Shown here: positions 18,669 to 28,042 of the stretch, piece after piece
Layout of the letters: each line of letters starts with the position of its first letter
Position numbering within the stretch: the first letter of the stretch is position 1
Assembly (NCBI RefSeq): GCF_013694365.1
Contig: NZ_CP059275.1
Span: 1,550,001-1,614,000, forward strand
Source of the DNA: Limosilactobacillus reuteri
GTDB lineage: Bacteria; Bacillota; Bacilli; Lactobacillales; Lactobacillaceae
Length of the DNA: 64,000 nt
Direction of reading: 5' to 3'
Translations under genes and position numbers: made by a program
Notes under the pieces: generated by a model
The model's database searches: none
Told to the model about the DNA's origin: nothing
What the model saw: only the letters and a program-made list of their open reading frames with translations

Positions 18669-18925
18669 GAGGCTGGGAAAAAACTCTCAGTCCAAAATGA
18701 AAGCCGGACGATGAATCAAATCTTGGTTCATCGTCCGGCTTCTTATGTACACAGGAAATCGTTCCTGATATGATGTAATTACCCCTAAAAACAAAATTCG
18801 TCAATGGATATCTATCGTAAGGCCTTCTACCAAGAGATATCACAGCTCCATCAACCAATAATCAATTGGTCAGTATTATTTATTTAAGTCCAGTGGCTAA
18901 CTTATTCTTGAAATTTAGGATACAA
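18669..18925 (+). repeat. Repeat/IS-like non-coding remnant with strong hairpin
   Basis: Begins GAGGCTGGGAAAAAACTC and holds a perfect 15-bp stem (18701-18715 with 18727-18741) around an 11-base loop, then a smaller stem 'CAGGAAATCGTTCCTG'. A 27-codon frame starting at 18804 (MDIYRKAFYQE...) stops at 18885-18887 and may be a transposase stub. The last 46 bases (18880-18925) are the exact reverse complement of the end of the following gene (19450-19495), so in the genome this element overlaps that gene's 3' end on the other strand. Confidence 0.6.
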
Positions 18926-19495
18926 TTGTCTCGCTCCCTCAGCTTAAAAGACATTCAACAGATTATTAATGACACTGACAACAATATTCTAAAAAGCCTA
19001 ATTGTTAACCAACGAAGAAAACTCAAGCAGGAAATTAAAGACGCTTCAGAACAATTAGCAAGTCTATCTCAATTAGAAACTTTTTTGAATAAACATTCTG
19101 ATTTCCCAGGAAATATCAGTCAAAGTATTTTTGACAAGATCAAGAAAACAAAGAAGTTAAAACAGTTACGAATTAAATTATTGCTTATTGGTATCAGTAT
19201 CGACTTCATTCTTTGGGGTAGCATTCTTTACTTTCTTTTTTATCAAGGAAATTTGATATGGTTATTATTAGGAATTCTTATTACAGTTGCTTTAACTTGG
19301 TATATTGCTATAAATTATTACCATCATACTTGCTATATTTGTCCTCATTGTTTTCATAAGTTTAGGGTGTCGCTTAGTAAATGGCTTTTTGCCCGTCATA
19401 CTCCTAATACAAGATATCTTACCTGTGACAAGTGTTCACAAAAAAATTATTGTATCCTAAATTTCAAGAATAAGTTAGCCACTGGACTTAAATAA
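18926..19495 (+). CDS. Two-helix membrane protein with C-terminal zinc ribbon
   Basis: 189 residues from the TTG at 18926. A longer reading from 18866 is rejected because bases before 18926 belong to the overlapping repeat. The N-terminal ~80 residues are helical and polar with a coiled-coil look ('LKQEIKDASEQLASLSQLET'). Two membrane helices follow (about 100-120 and 122-142). The C-terminus has two CxxC pairs ('CYICPHC' and 'CDKCSQKNYC'), a likely zinc ribbon in the cytoplasm. No known function. Confidence 0.6.
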   Translation: MSRSLSLKDIQQIINDTDNNILKSLIVNQRRKLKQEIKDASEQLASLSQLETFLNKHSDFPGNISQSIFDKIKKTKKLKQLRIKLLLIGISIDFILWGSILYFLFYQGNLIWLLLGILITVALTWYIAINYYHHTCYICPHCFHKFRVSLSKWLFARHTPNTRYLTCDKCSQKNYCILNFKNKLATGLK

Positions 19496-19648
19496 GGGAG
19501 CGAGACAAAAGTCACTTGTGACTTCGTTTTCGAGCCCCCACAAGCAACAATAGGCCTTTAACGTTCGGTTTTGCCGGACGTTAGAGACCATTGTTGTACT
19601 GCGTATTTGCTTTTTATGAAAGTAACTTAACTTATGTCACAGTCCCTT
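19496..19648 (+). repeat. Hairpin-forming dispersed repeat, copy 2
   Basis: 153 bp relative of 4214-4385. It keeps both ends (GGGAGCGAGACA... and ...TTATGTCACAGTCCCT), the GTCACTTGTGAC palindrome and the central stem around 'AACGTTCGG...CCGGACGTT', but lacks about 20 bp of the left half. Sixteen bases of its right end reappear in reverse complement as the end of the MerR gene, so the element's right end borders that gene. Confidence 0.8.
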
Positions 19649-19810
19649 ATGTATACGACTGGTCAATTAGCAAAAAAATGTAATGTTTCAATCAGGACAA
19701 TCCAATACTATGACTGCCGTGGGTTGCTTCATGCTAAACGAACTGAAAACGGATTGCGCCATTATAATTATCAAGACCTTAAACAACTTCAAGAAGGGAC
19801 TGTGACATAA
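19649..19810 (+). pseudogene. MerR-family regulator, truncated to its HTH
   Basis: 53 codons: 'MYTTGQLAKKCNVSIRTI' then 'QYYDCRGLLHAKRTENGLRHY', a textbook MerR DNA-binding domain. It stops before the dimerisation helix and effector domain. Its last 16 bases (19795-19810) are the reverse complement of the end of the hairpin repeat, so the stop codon is supplied by the repeat; insertion of the repeat probably cut the gene. May still bind DNA but lacks the part needed to dimerise. Confidence 0.7.
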
Positions 19811-20734
19811 ATGACGAAAATCACTAATTCAATCGTAAATTTAATCGGTAATACTCCGATTGTTAAGTTAAATCGCGTTGTTCCTGAAGATGCAGCAGAC
19901 GTTTATGTAAAACTTGAATTCTTTAATCCTGGTGGTTCAATTAAGGATCGGATTGCCCTTGCCATGATTGAAGAAGCTGAAAAAGCTGGTAAATTACAAG
20001 CAGGTGGCACTATTGTTGAACCAACCTCTGGAAACACTGGTGTTGGCCTAGCCATGGTTGCCGCTGCCAAGGGATACCATCTTGTCATCACCATGCCAGA
20101 AACAATGAGTGTTGAACGCCGGAAACTCATGCAAGGTTATGGAGCCGAACTTATTCTTACTCCCGGTGCCGACGGAATGAAGGGTGCAATTGCAAAAGCA
20201 GAAGAACTAGTTAAAGAAAAAGGCTACTTTATGCCAATGCAATTTGATAATCCAGCAAATCCAGCAATTCATGAAGAAACTACAGGAAAAGAAATTCTTG
20301 AAGCATTTGGCGATGATATTCCTGACGCATTTATTGCTGGTGTTGGTACTGGAGGAACACTTACCGGGGTGGGTCACGCATTGAAAAAAGCTAATCCTAA
20401 TGTCCAAATTTATGCTCTTGAACCAGCAGAATCTCCAGTATTAAAAGAAGGAAAAGGTGGCAAGCACAAAATCCAAGGGATCAGTGCTGGCTTTATCCCG
20501 AAAGTTCTTGATACTGATGTTTACAACGGAATCCTTGAAATTAAGAGCGATGACGCTATTACGATGGCACGTGAAGTTGGTCATCAAGAAGGAATTCTTG
20601 TTGGTATCTCAGCTGGTGCTAATATCAAAGGTGCGATTGAAGTCGCCAAAAAGCTTGGTAAGGGTAAGCAAGTTATTACTGTTGCTCCCGATGGCGGTGA
20701 CCGTTACCTTTCAACAGAATTGTTTAATTACTAA
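19811..20734 (+). CDS. cysK: Cysteine synthase (O-acetylserine sulfhydrylase)
   Basis: 307 residues, PLP enzyme making cysteine from O-acetylserine and sulfide. PLP lysine in 'GGSIKDRIA' (about 36-44), substrate loop '[13 protein letters not shown]' (about 70-82), phosphate-binding '[12 protein letters not shown]' (about 176-187). Starts [16 protein letters not shown] as usual. With MetA next to it this forms a sulfur amino-acid pair; some lactobacillus CysK proteins also act on O-acetylhomoserine. Confidence 0.94.
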   Translation: MTKITNSIVNLIGNTPIVKLNRVVPEDAADVYVKLEFFNPGGSIKDRIALAMIEEAEKAGKLQAGGTIVEPTSGNTGVGLAMVAAAKGYHLVITMPETMSVERRKLMQGYGAELILTPGADGMKGAIAKAEELVKEKGYFMPMQFDNPANPAIHEETTGKEILEAFGDDIPDAFIAGVGTGGTLTGVGHALKKANPNVQIYALEPAESPVLKEGKGGKHKIQGISAGFIPKVLDTDVYNGILEIKSDDAITMAREVGHQEGILVGISAGANIKGAIEVAKKLGKGKQVITVAPDGGDRYLSTELFNY

Positions 20735-21562
20735 ATGACGGCAGATCCATTAAGAATAGGAATTCTTAACTTAATGCATGACAAAGTAGATACTCAACTG
20801 CGATTTACAAAAGTACTTTCTGAGGGATCCTACAATGTTGATGTACAATACTTTTACCCTCAAACACACTATACTTCTCGCCCTGTCCCTGACATTGTTC
20901 AAGAGATTTCCCAGCCTTTAGATTTTAAACAAGTTGCCACAATAGATGCTTTTATTATCACTGGCGCGCCAATCGAACAACTCACATTTGAAGAAATTAC
21001 ATATCTTGATGAGATTCATCAATTGATTGACGTATTAGTTGCCAATAACATTCCACAACTTTACATTTGCTGGGGCGCGATGGCAGCTGCTAACTATCTT
21101 TATGATATTCCAAAATTTCAATTACCTGAAAAAATTTTTGGAGTCTTCCACAATTATTTGCGCGCGCAAGACCCTCTCTTAAAAGGATTACCTGATGGTT
21201 TTCTTGCTCCCCATGCTCGTTATGCCGAACTTGATATTGACAAGATTATGAAAGATCCACGATTAGTTATTAATGCTGTGACCAAAAATAATTTCTTATT
21301 CTCGTTCCGCGCTCGAGAAAAGAATCAATACTTTCTTTTCTCCCATCTTGAATACGGAAAGGATGCCCTTTTAAAGGAATACTTACGAGAGCGGAATGCT
21401 AATCCCGGTGTTGAGTATATCAAGCCGCAAAACTACTTTCGCGATCCGCTTCATATGAAAGATCCTGAATTTAGCTGGGCAACTACCCAACGAGTATTCT
21501 TTGATAATTGGCTTCATTCAGTTGCGGATCACATAGCTACACAACAATTTGTAAAGGAGTAA
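20735..21562 (+). CDS. metA: Homoserine O-acyltransferase (MetA/MetX-type)
   Basis: 275 residues. Activates homoserine by acetylation or succinylation for methionine or cysteine synthesis. Glutamine-amidotransferase-like fold with the nucleophile Cys in 'LYICWGAMAAANYLYDIPK' (about residue 111), and 'APHARYAEL' and 'FLFSHLEYGKDALLKEYL' later, all standard. It ends TAAAGGAGTAA, a ribosome binding site placed for a downstream gene whose identity is uncertain because neighbours here may be rearranged. Acetyl against succinyl specificity is not settled by eye. Confidence 0.9.
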   Translation: MTADPLRIGILNLMHDKVDTQLRFTKVLSEGSYNVDVQYFYPQTHYTSRPVPDIVQEISQPLDFKQVATIDAFIITGAPIEQLTFEEITYLDEIHQLIDVLVANNIPQLYICWGAMAAANYLYDIPKFQLPEKIFGVFHNYLRAQDPLLKGLPDGFLAPHARYAELDIDKIMKDPRLVINAVTKNNFLFSFRAREKNQYFLFSHLEYGKDALLKEYLRERNANPGVEYIKPQNYFRDPLHMKDPEFSWATTQRVFFDNWLHSVADHIATQQFVKE

Positions 21563-23491
21563 ATGATGCTCTTTTTCAAACTGATTAATTCAAGTTTTAA
21601 GCGTAATCTTAAAGTTTACATCCCTTACCTCATATCAATGACAATGCTAGTCGCCATTAACTATATTTTTAAGGCAGTTGAAATTAATCGCAGTCTTAAA
21701 GATTTGCCAAGCGCGGCAGTTACTAAAGCATTAATGCAAACAGGATCAACTTTTATTATCCTTGTAACACTTGCGTTTATGATCTATGTTAATCGCTTCT
21801 TATGGCAACAGCGTCAACAAGAAATGGGTCTTTATAGTATGTTGGGGATGACGAGACATAACTTACAAGTGCTAACAGTCATTGAAAAGTGCTATCTTTT
21901 AGTAATTAGTCTTTTTCTCGGGACTTTATTTGGTATTATTTTTGATCGCCTCGCTTTTCTTGGCTTTGCTCATCTCTTGCAAATTGATCATTTATCTCAA
22001 CCTTGGATTGAATGGGGCGCTGTGATAAATACAATCGTCATCATTGGCGGCTTTTTCTTAATTTTAATGGTCATTGATCTGATCAAACTATTTCGGCTAA
22101 ATCCAAACGAATTATGGCACCCCCAACAAACTAAAATCGCGCGTCATGGTAAGTTCTTTACTTTTGCTGGCCTTGTGGGTGTTGCAGTCCTTGCCTACGC
22201 CTATTATCTTACAATTACAGTTAAACCGCGGATATCTGCTTTAACAATATTCATGACTGCCGTCTTCTTAGTTGTGATTGGAACATACCTCATTTTTATT
22301 GCTGGTAGCATCATTGTCCTTAAACTCCTGCAAAAAAACAAAGGATATTACTATCGCCCTCGCCACTTTATCGCGGTTTCTGGAATGTTACAACGGATGG
22401 AACAAAATGGTGCTAGTCTTGCAACGATTTGTTTACTCTGTAGCTCTGTCCTTGTAATTTTATTTACATCTTTAACTATGTATGCCGGCATTAATGATAC
22501 GGTCAATTCTTATGCCCCACGCGACCTTACAATTGTCACCTCGCAGAAACTTACTGCACAACAAGAATCGACCATCAATTCTGTTGCCAAAAAACACCAT
22601 GCTCAACTTAATAAGCCTGTTACCTTTACAACGAGCGCTCCGCAATACGGCTACTGGGAAAATAATCATTTCATCAACCAAGGTGATTTACAGAATATGA
22701 CTAATCAAACTACCAATACGGTCATTACCATGTCGACAGCAACTTATAATCGGATTACGGATAAATATGTTAAATTAGCAGCAAATAAGGCCTTAATTTA
22801 TTCTCCCGCTAAAGAGCATCGTGGTGCTTTACAGATTGGTACACAAAAATACCAAGCTACTCCTATCTATGACTTTCACTACTATTTCAATCCAAGTCAC
22901 GCGATTTATTCGCCAATTTTTATAATCACAAATATGCTTCCGGCAAACACTACCACAATTAACTTCACAGGAATTAATTATCACTTAAATGGTAGTAAGA
23001 AAGCTCATCTTAACTTTGAAAATGACCTTCAAGCCCAGCTTCACTTGCCAAACCAAGTATATTCTTCCCGGACAAACCTTCGTAGTCAATTGACCAGTCT
23101 CTATGGCGGAATCGTCTTTTTAGGAATTCCCATTAGCTTTGCCCTAGGAATCACGACAACTGTTGTAATTTACTTTAAACAAATTACTGAAGGTTATGAA
23201 GATCAATATCGTTTCAAGACGATGCAACAAGTTGGTTTAAGCGAGAAAGAAACAACCAAGAGTATTCATAGTCAAGTATTGATGGTCTTTATGTTGCCAG
23301 TAGTTGGTGCAATAATTAACCTTTGCTTTGCGATCCCTGCAATTCGACAAATTCTAATTCAATTTAATTTCTATAATGTTCGATTGATGATAATAATTGC
23401 CGTCTCAATTACCTTTATCCTCCTATGCCTCTACTTTGCTATTTACGGACTTACTACCAGGATGTATCGTAAAATCGTTGAGCAAGGTTAA
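21563..23491 (+). CDS. BceB-type ABC permease (peptide antibiotic sensing/resistance)
   Basis: 642 residues. Ten predicted membrane helices and one large extracellular domain of about 200 residues between helices 7 and 8 (about 300-505), the diagnostic layout of BceB-like permeases. The N-terminus 'FFKLINSSFKRNLKVYIPYL' matches the family. Works with the ATPase at 23492-24247 and signals peptide stress to the kinase at 24248-25228. Substrate likely bacitracin-like or lantibiotic peptides; not readable. Confidence 0.9.
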   Translation: MMLFFKLINSSFKRNLKVYIPYLISMTMLVAINYIFKAVEINRSLKDLPSAAVTKALMQTGSTFIILVTLAFMIYVNRFLWQQRQQEMGLYSMLGMTRHNLQVLTVIEKCYLLVISLFLGTLFGIIFDRLAFLGFAHLLQIDHLSQPWIEWGAVINTIVIIGGFFLILMVIDLIKLFRLNPNELWHPQQTKIARHGKFFTFAGLVGVAVLAYAYYLTITVKPRISALTIFMTAVFLVVIGTYLIFIAGSIIVLKLLQKNKGYYYRPRHFIAVSGMLQRMEQNGASLATICLLCSSVLVILFTSLTMYAGINDTVNSYAPRDLTIVTSQKLTAQQESTINSVAKKHHAQLNKPVTFTTSAPQYGYWENNHFINQGDLQNMTNQTTNTVITMSTATYNRITDKYVKLAANKALIYSPAKEHRGALQIGTQKYQATPIYDFHYYFNPSHAIYSPIFIITNMLPANTTTINFTGINYHLNGSKKAHLNFENDLQAQLHLPNQVYSSRTNLRSQLTSLYGGIVFLGIPISFALGITTTVVIYFKQITEGYEDQYRFKTMQQVGLSEKETTKSIHSQVLMVFMLPVVGAIINLCFAIPAIRQILIQFNFYNVRLMIIIAVSITFILLCLYFAIYGLTTRMYRKIVEQG

Positions 23492-24247
23492 ATGACATTA
23501 TTAAACATTCAACACGTTCAACGCGTCTATAATCGTAACTCTGCCAATCCAGTAATGGCCTTAAAAGATATTACCTTTAAAGTTGAAGAGGGAGAGTATG
23601 TTGCAATTATGGGAGAATCTGGTGCTGGTAAAAGTACCTTATTAAATATAATTGCAACTTTAGAACAAGCAACTAACGGACAAGCAATCCTTAATGGTCA
23701 AGATCTCCGTCAACTTTCCAAAGACGATGCAGCACGTTATAGACGGGAACACCTCAGCTTTGTTTTCCAGCATTTCAACTTACTTGATAGTCTCTCAAAT
23801 CGCGACAATATTTACTTACCACTTGTTCTAGCAAAAACTCCGGTTGCAACGATGGAAGAACGGATTAAGCCTTTAATTGATCGCTTACGTATTAATAAAA
23901 TTATTGATCGTTTTCCAAGTGAGATTTCTGGAGGACAGCAACAAAGAATTGCCATTGCACGGGCGTTAATTACCCATCCTGACCTCCTTCTCGCTGACGA
24001 ACCTACTGGAGCTCTAGATTCGAACACCAGTAACGAAATTCTTGAGCTCTTTGATGAAGTTAATGCTAACGATCAAACAATTATTATGGTTACGCACAGT
24101 GCCGCGGCTGCTAGTCATGCTAAACGCACACTCTTCATTAAGGATGGTCGAATCTATCATGAACTCTATCGTGGTGATCTTTCCCTTAAAGACTACCAAC
24201 AACAAATTAGTCAGACAATGATGACCTTAACGAATGGCGGTGAATAA
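23492..24247 (+). CDS. BceA-type ABC ATPase
   Basis: 251 residues. Walker A 'GESGAGKST' (about 41-49), signature 'ISGGQQQR', Walker B 'LLLADEPTGALD', H-loop 'MVTHSAAAASHA'. Drives the large permease at 21563-23491 in target protection or removal of cell-wall-active peptides. Confidence 0.9.
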   Translation: MTLLNIQHVQRVYNRNSANPVMALKDITFKVEEGEYVAIMGESGAGKSTLLNIIATLEQATNGQAILNGQDLRQLSKDDAARYRREHLSFVFQHFNLLDSLSNRDNIYLPLVLAKTPVATMEERIKPLIDRLRINKIIDRFPSEISGGQQQRIAIARALITHPDLLLADEPTGALDSNTSNEILELFDEVNANDQTIIMVTHSAAAASHAKRTLFIKDGRIYHELYRGDLSLKDYQQQISQTMMTLTNGGE

Positions 24248-25228
24248 ATGAATAAACGTTATTTTAAATTATTTTGGCGTTCAATCCTTCTTCCTACTAT
24301 TGGCTATCTTTTTCTCTTAGGTCTGGTTGGGCTTTTAGTAATTTTATATAATCTCCCAACTGTTTTTTGGGGCGATGTGATTCGCTTTTCTCTTCCCTTT
24401 TTTATAGTATGGCTTATCGGTAGTGGTGCAATTAAATATTATCGATTGCGCCATTTAAATATTTCTCAGCTCGATAAATTCACTCCTACCAATATGACTG
24501 AGGGAAAACTTGTTGAACTATTGCAAGATGAACAAGCAAAAAACATTGACACAATTCGACAGTTACAAGCAACTCAGCATGAACAACTTGACCACCTTGA
24601 ATTATTTACTCATGAAATTAAAAACTATTTGACTAGTCTTAATGCCGCGGCAGAAAATTCACCAACTGTCGCAAGTACAGAAGTAAAAAAGAATATCCAC
24701 CAAGCTAACTATTATCTCAATTTGTTGTTAAATGACGAACGACTAGCGATTAATAATCATGATTACGATTTTCAATGGATCGATATTGCCAACTTAATTA
24801 ATAATATTTTGCAACAAAATTCTGCGGTCTTCATTCATAAACAATTGATTCCAGAATTAACCGGCTTGGACGGAATTAAAGTTCTCACTGATCGTAAATG
24901 GTTGCATTTTTGCATTGAACAACTACTTTCAAACGCAATCAAATACTCATCCCCTAATAGTACAATTAATATTTCCTGGGAAATGAATTCTTTGCGGATC
25001 GCTGACCATGGATGTGGCATCTCAATGAATGATCTTCCGCGAATCTTTGACAATAGTTTTACCGGAAAAAATGGGCACCGAACAACTGCTGCTACCGGGA
25101 TGGGATTGTACCTTGTTAAAAAAGTCACTGAGCACTTAAATTTCAAGGTTAGCATCTCATCAGTTCAATCTCAGGGAACGACAGCAATTCTATCTTTCTT
25201 ACCAGATAATATCAGATCATCAAACTAA
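24248..25228 (+). CDS. BceS-type intramembrane-sensing histidine kinase
   Basis: 326 residues. Two membrane helices near the N-terminus (about 14-34 and 42-60) with almost no extracellular loop, so it cannot sense ligand itself and should depend on the BceAB transporter. Phospho-acceptor His in 'FTHEIKNYLTSLNA' (about residue 121) and ATPase boxes 'LLSNAIKYSSP', 'ADHGCGIS', 'GMGLYLVKKV'. Its first eight bases (ATGAATAA) equal the last eight of the regulator gene at 25941-25948, so in the genome the regulator lies directly upstream and overlaps it by 8 bp. Confidence 0.9.
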   Translation: MNKRYFKLFWRSILLPTIGYLFLLGLVGLLVILYNLPTVFWGDVIRFSLPFFIVWLIGSGAIKYYRLRHLNISQLDKFTPTNMTEGKLVELLQDEQAKNIDTIRQLQATQHEQLDHLELFTHEIKNYLTSLNAAAENSPTVASTEVKKNIHQANYYLNLLLNDERLAINNHDYDFQWIDIANLINNILQQNSAVFIHKQLIPELTGLDGIKVLTDRKWLHFCIEQLLSNAIKYSSPNSTINISWEMNSLRIADHGCGISMNDLPRIFDNSFTGKNGHRTTAATGMGLYLVKKVTEHLNFKVSISSVQSQGTTAILSFLPDNIRSSN

Positions 25229-25948
25229 ATGTATGATGAGTTTAAATCTATTTACGGGGAAACAATTATGGCTAAAATATTTATCGTTGAAGATAATCCT
25301 GATATTATCCATTCCACAACTCAAGAATTAAATAAATGGCAGCACGATGTTATCACAGTTAACGACTGGCAAAACGTTGCAAATGAAATTCTTGCTACAA
25401 GCCCAGATCTGGTCTTATTTGATATTACCCTCCCGACGTTCGATGGCTTTTATTGGATTCAAGAGGTTCGTAAACATAGTCAAGTGCCGATTATAGTTAT
25501 TTCTGCGGCTGAAATTGATACCAATGTCATGCATGCAGTGGCCGCGGGGGCAGATGATTATATTATGAAGCCATTTGCGATGACGGTGCTTTTAGCTAAA
25601 ATTCAAGCTTTATTACGGCGGAATAAGCAAACGACTGATGCAGAAGAAATAATGTGGGATCATAATTCATTCAATCCCCTTACTAATATTCTTATGAACG
25701 AAAACGGTACTGCCCAGCTCACTCCAACTGAAGGTGCTATGCTCCAAGTTTTACTCAGTCACCGTAATAAAACCGTTTCTAAGGAGCAATTACTTCAATG
25801 GTTATGGCAAGGTGGCAAATACCTTAATGAGAACACCCTTAACGTTAATATTAGTCGGTTAAGAACTAAGCTAAGCACAATTGGTTTACGGCAATGTATT
25901 CACACAGAACGTGGCCTTGGCTATCGATTGGTGGAAAACAATGAATAA
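25229..25948 (+). CDS. BceR-type OmpR-family response regulator
   Basis: 239 residues as given. Receiver domain with acceptor Asp in 'LVLFDITLPTFDG' and Lys in 'YIMKPFAM', then an OmpR/PhoB winged helix ('LTPTEGAMLQVLL ... NVNISRLRTKL ... RGLGYRL'). The better start may be the ATG at 25268: protein then begins MAKIFIVEDN, as family members do, and GGGGA stands about 8 bases before it. Activates genes for peptide resistance, usually bceAB. Confidence 0.88.
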   Translation: MYDEFKSIYGETIMAKIFIVEDNPDIIHSTTQELNKWQHDVITVNDWQNVANEILATSPDLVLFDITLPTFDGFYWIQEVRKHSQVPIIVISAAEIDTNVMHAVAAGADDYIMKPFAMTVLLAKIQALLRRNKQTTDAEEIMWDHNSFNPLTNILMNENGTAQLTPTEGAMLQVLLSHRNKTVSKEQLLQWLWQGGKYLNENTLNVNISRLRTKLSTIGLRQCIHTERGLGYRLVENNE

Positions 25949-26791
25949 ATGGATATTAAGGACAACCTATTAACTCTTGCCGATGGAAATGAAATGCCTC
26001 AAGAAGGTTTTGGCCTTTATAAGGTAGATGGCCAAGCGACAATGAATCAAGCAGTCAAAAAGGCATATGAAGATGGGTATCGGCTTTTTGATACGGCTCA
26101 GTTATACGGAAATGAGCAAGAAGTGGGGACGGCTTTTAAGCAATTAGCCATTCCGCGCGATAATATTTTTGTGACAACTAAAGTGGCAGAAGAAAATCAA
26201 GGTTACGATAAGGCCATTGAATCTGTCAAAGAATCCTTACGTAAATTACAAATGGATTACGTTGATTTGTTGCTTGTTCACTGGCCAATTAAACGATCAT
26301 TTTTTGACACCTGGCGAGCTTTTGAAGAAATGAAAAAAGAAGGGCTGACTAGGTCAATTGGTGTAAGTAATTACCAAATGATTCATCTTCAATATTTGGC
26401 AACCCAAGCAAATGAAATGCCAGTTGTTGATCAAATTGAGTTGCATCCGCTATTAACACAAAAACCACTATTAGAATTTAATCGTCAACATCAAATAGTA
26501 ACGCAAGCCTGGAGTCCATTAGGGCGAGGAGCAGTTCTCAATGAACCAGTATTAAAAGATATTGCTGCTGCTCATAATAAATCCACCGCGCAAATTATAC
26601 TGCGGTGGCATCTCCAGAATGGTGTTTCTTTTATTCCCAAGTCAGTTCATGAAGAGCGAATTGCCCAAAACGCTGATATTTATGATTTTGAACTTAACGC
26701 CCAAGAAATGGCACAGATAGATGCATTAAATGCTTATCATCGTACTGGTCGTGAACCAGAATTAGTTTATGAATACAATAAACAATATTAA
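25949..26791 (+). CDS. Aldo/keto reductase
   Basis: 280 residues, TIM-barrel NADPH reductase. Catalytic tetrad parts visible: Asp and Tyr in 'RLFDTAQLYGNEQEVG' (about 47-62), Lys in 'VTTKVAEEN', His in 'LLLVHWPI' (about 107-114). NADPH-binding 'IPKSVHEERIAQN' near 230. Member of the 2,5-diketo-gluconate reductase-like group; physiological aldehyde or ketone not identifiable. Confidence 0.9.
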   Translation: MDIKDNLLTLADGNEMPQEGFGLYKVDGQATMNQAVKKAYEDGYRLFDTAQLYGNEQEVGTAFKQLAIPRDNIFVTTKVAEENQGYDKAIESVKESLRKLQMDYVDLLLVHWPIKRSFFDTWRAFEEMKKEGLTRSIGVSNYQMIHLQYLATQANEMPVVDQIELHPLLTQKPLLEFNRQHQIVTQAWSPLGRGAVLNEPVLKDIAAAHNKSTAQIILRWHLQNGVSFIPKSVHEERIAQNADIYDFELNAQEMAQIDALNAYHRTGREPELVYEYNKQY

Positions 26792-27544
26792 ATGATTAGC
26801 GATTATTTTAAATTTCTTGCCCACCAATTAAAGGGCTGGCCACAACAAAATTATTACCTATTCTTTTTCAGTCTTGGCTGTCAGGTAATGACTTTAGTTA
26901 GTGCTCCAATAACGTGGGTAACTGTCATTACATTTATTGGAACCACGCTTGGAGTACTTTGCGTTTTAGCAATCAATGCTGCTAAGTCGGTAAATGGTTT
27001 CTTAGGTATTTTATCAGCATTATGTTTCATCATTGCTGGTTTTAGTGCTAAAAATTATTTAAGTATTGCCGAACAAATCGCCTATGTTATTACCCTCGAT
27101 TTACCAGTATTACTTTCCACAAATTGGAATGTTAACATGGCATCAAAGATCCGTAAATTCAATGCTCGTTCATGGACGGTTGCCGTCATTGCAACAATTA
27201 TTGTTTATTTTGTTTCTGGTTATTTAATCGGTCATCTTACTGACGATCCACGACCATGGATTGATGCAATCAGCTTTTCCATCAGTCTTTCCGCTGGTGT
27301 TATTTGCTTCTTGCGTTTTAACAACCAATATTTCTGGTGGCTTGCATCTGGTCTTGCACAACTAGTACTCTGGTTTGTTTCTTACAAGCAAGGATCTGCC
27401 ACTTTAGCAATGGCCGTTAACAGCTCAATTTACCTTATTAATGATGTTCTCGCCTTTACCATTTCACCATGGTACAACGAACGTGAACGTCAACGCCTCA
27501 GTAAGGAAGAAGCAGCCTATGCCAAAGAATTGGGCTTAGAATAA
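26792..27544 (+). CDS. pnuC: Nicotinamide riboside/mononucleotide transporter PnuC
   Basis: 250 residues with about seven to eight membrane helices. Family features: 'FLGILSALCFIIAGF' early, and the aromatic 'NNQYFWWLASGLAQLVLWF' helix (about 176-194) that lines the vitamin site. Imports an NAD precursor by facilitated diffusion, trapped by phosphorylation. Together with NnrE elsewhere in the window it touches NAD economy, but the genes are far apart. Confidence 0.85.
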   Translation: MISDYFKFLAHQLKGWPQQNYYLFFFSLGCQVMTLVSAPITWVTVITFIGTTLGVLCVLAINAAKSVNGFLGILSALCFIIAGFSAKNYLSIAEQIAYVITLDLPVLLSTNWNVNMASKIRKFNARSWTVAVIATIIVYFVSGYLIGHLTDDPRPWIDAISFSISLSAGVICFLRFNNQYFWWLASGLAQLVLWFVSYKQGSATLAMAVNSSIYLINDVLAFTISPWYNERERQRLSKEEAAYAKELGLE

Positions 27545-28042
27545 ATGCAACGAAAAAAGATCCAAGAAGCAATGAAAAATGTCTATTTTCAAAAAATGAC
27601 TGCAAATGGCTATCATGAAATTGAAGAACAAATTGCAAAATTACAACAGCAAAGACCTGCAAAAATTGAACAATTAAAAGCTGCCCGTGCGCTTGGTGAC
27701 TTATCCGAAAATACGGAATATAGTACTGCTAAGCGTGAATTACGCCACCTTGAGAGCAGGCTTCGGTACCTCAATAAACAGCTTCAATATGCTGAAATTG
27801 TGACTCCCAAGAATGATCACACTATTGATTTAGGGACAACCGTGACAATTGAATTTGAGGATGACCATGAACAAGAAACTTATCATATTGTGGGAAAGCA
27901 GGAAGCCGATCTTGCCAAACAAAAAATCTCCTTTGATTCTCCCCTCGGTCAAGCCCTTCTTCACAAAACAGCTGGGACAACTGTAACTGTTGAAGCTCCA
28001 CAATCTTCATATAAAGTTAAAATTGTTAAAGTTGAATTATAG
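27545..28042 (+). CDS. greA: GreA-like transcript cleavage factor
   Basis: 165 residues. N-terminal coiled-coil hairpin with the acidic tip 'ALGDLSENTEYSTAKREL' (about 50-67), equivalent to the GreA DLSEN-AEY tip that enters RNA polymerase, then the FKBP-like C-domain. The usual beginning of GreA corresponds to 'MTANGYHEIEEQIAKL' at about residue 18, so the ATG used gives an N-terminal extension; an internal ATG is possible. Could be a second Gre paralogue. Confidence 0.82.
   Translation: MQRKKIQEAMKNVYFQKMTANGYHEIEEQIAKLQQQRPAKIEQLKAARALGDLSENTEYSTAKRELRHLESRLRYLNKQLQYAEIVTPKNDHTIDLGTTVTIEFEDDHEQETYHIVGKQEADLAKQKISFDSPLGQALLHKTAGTTVTVEAPQSSYKVKIVKVEL

Noticed and set aside
18866..18925. Start of the zinc-ribbon membrane protein at 18866
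   Set aside because: The stretch is antisense of the gene's own 3' end and part of the repeat feature; TTG 18926 in the same frame is the first base after it.
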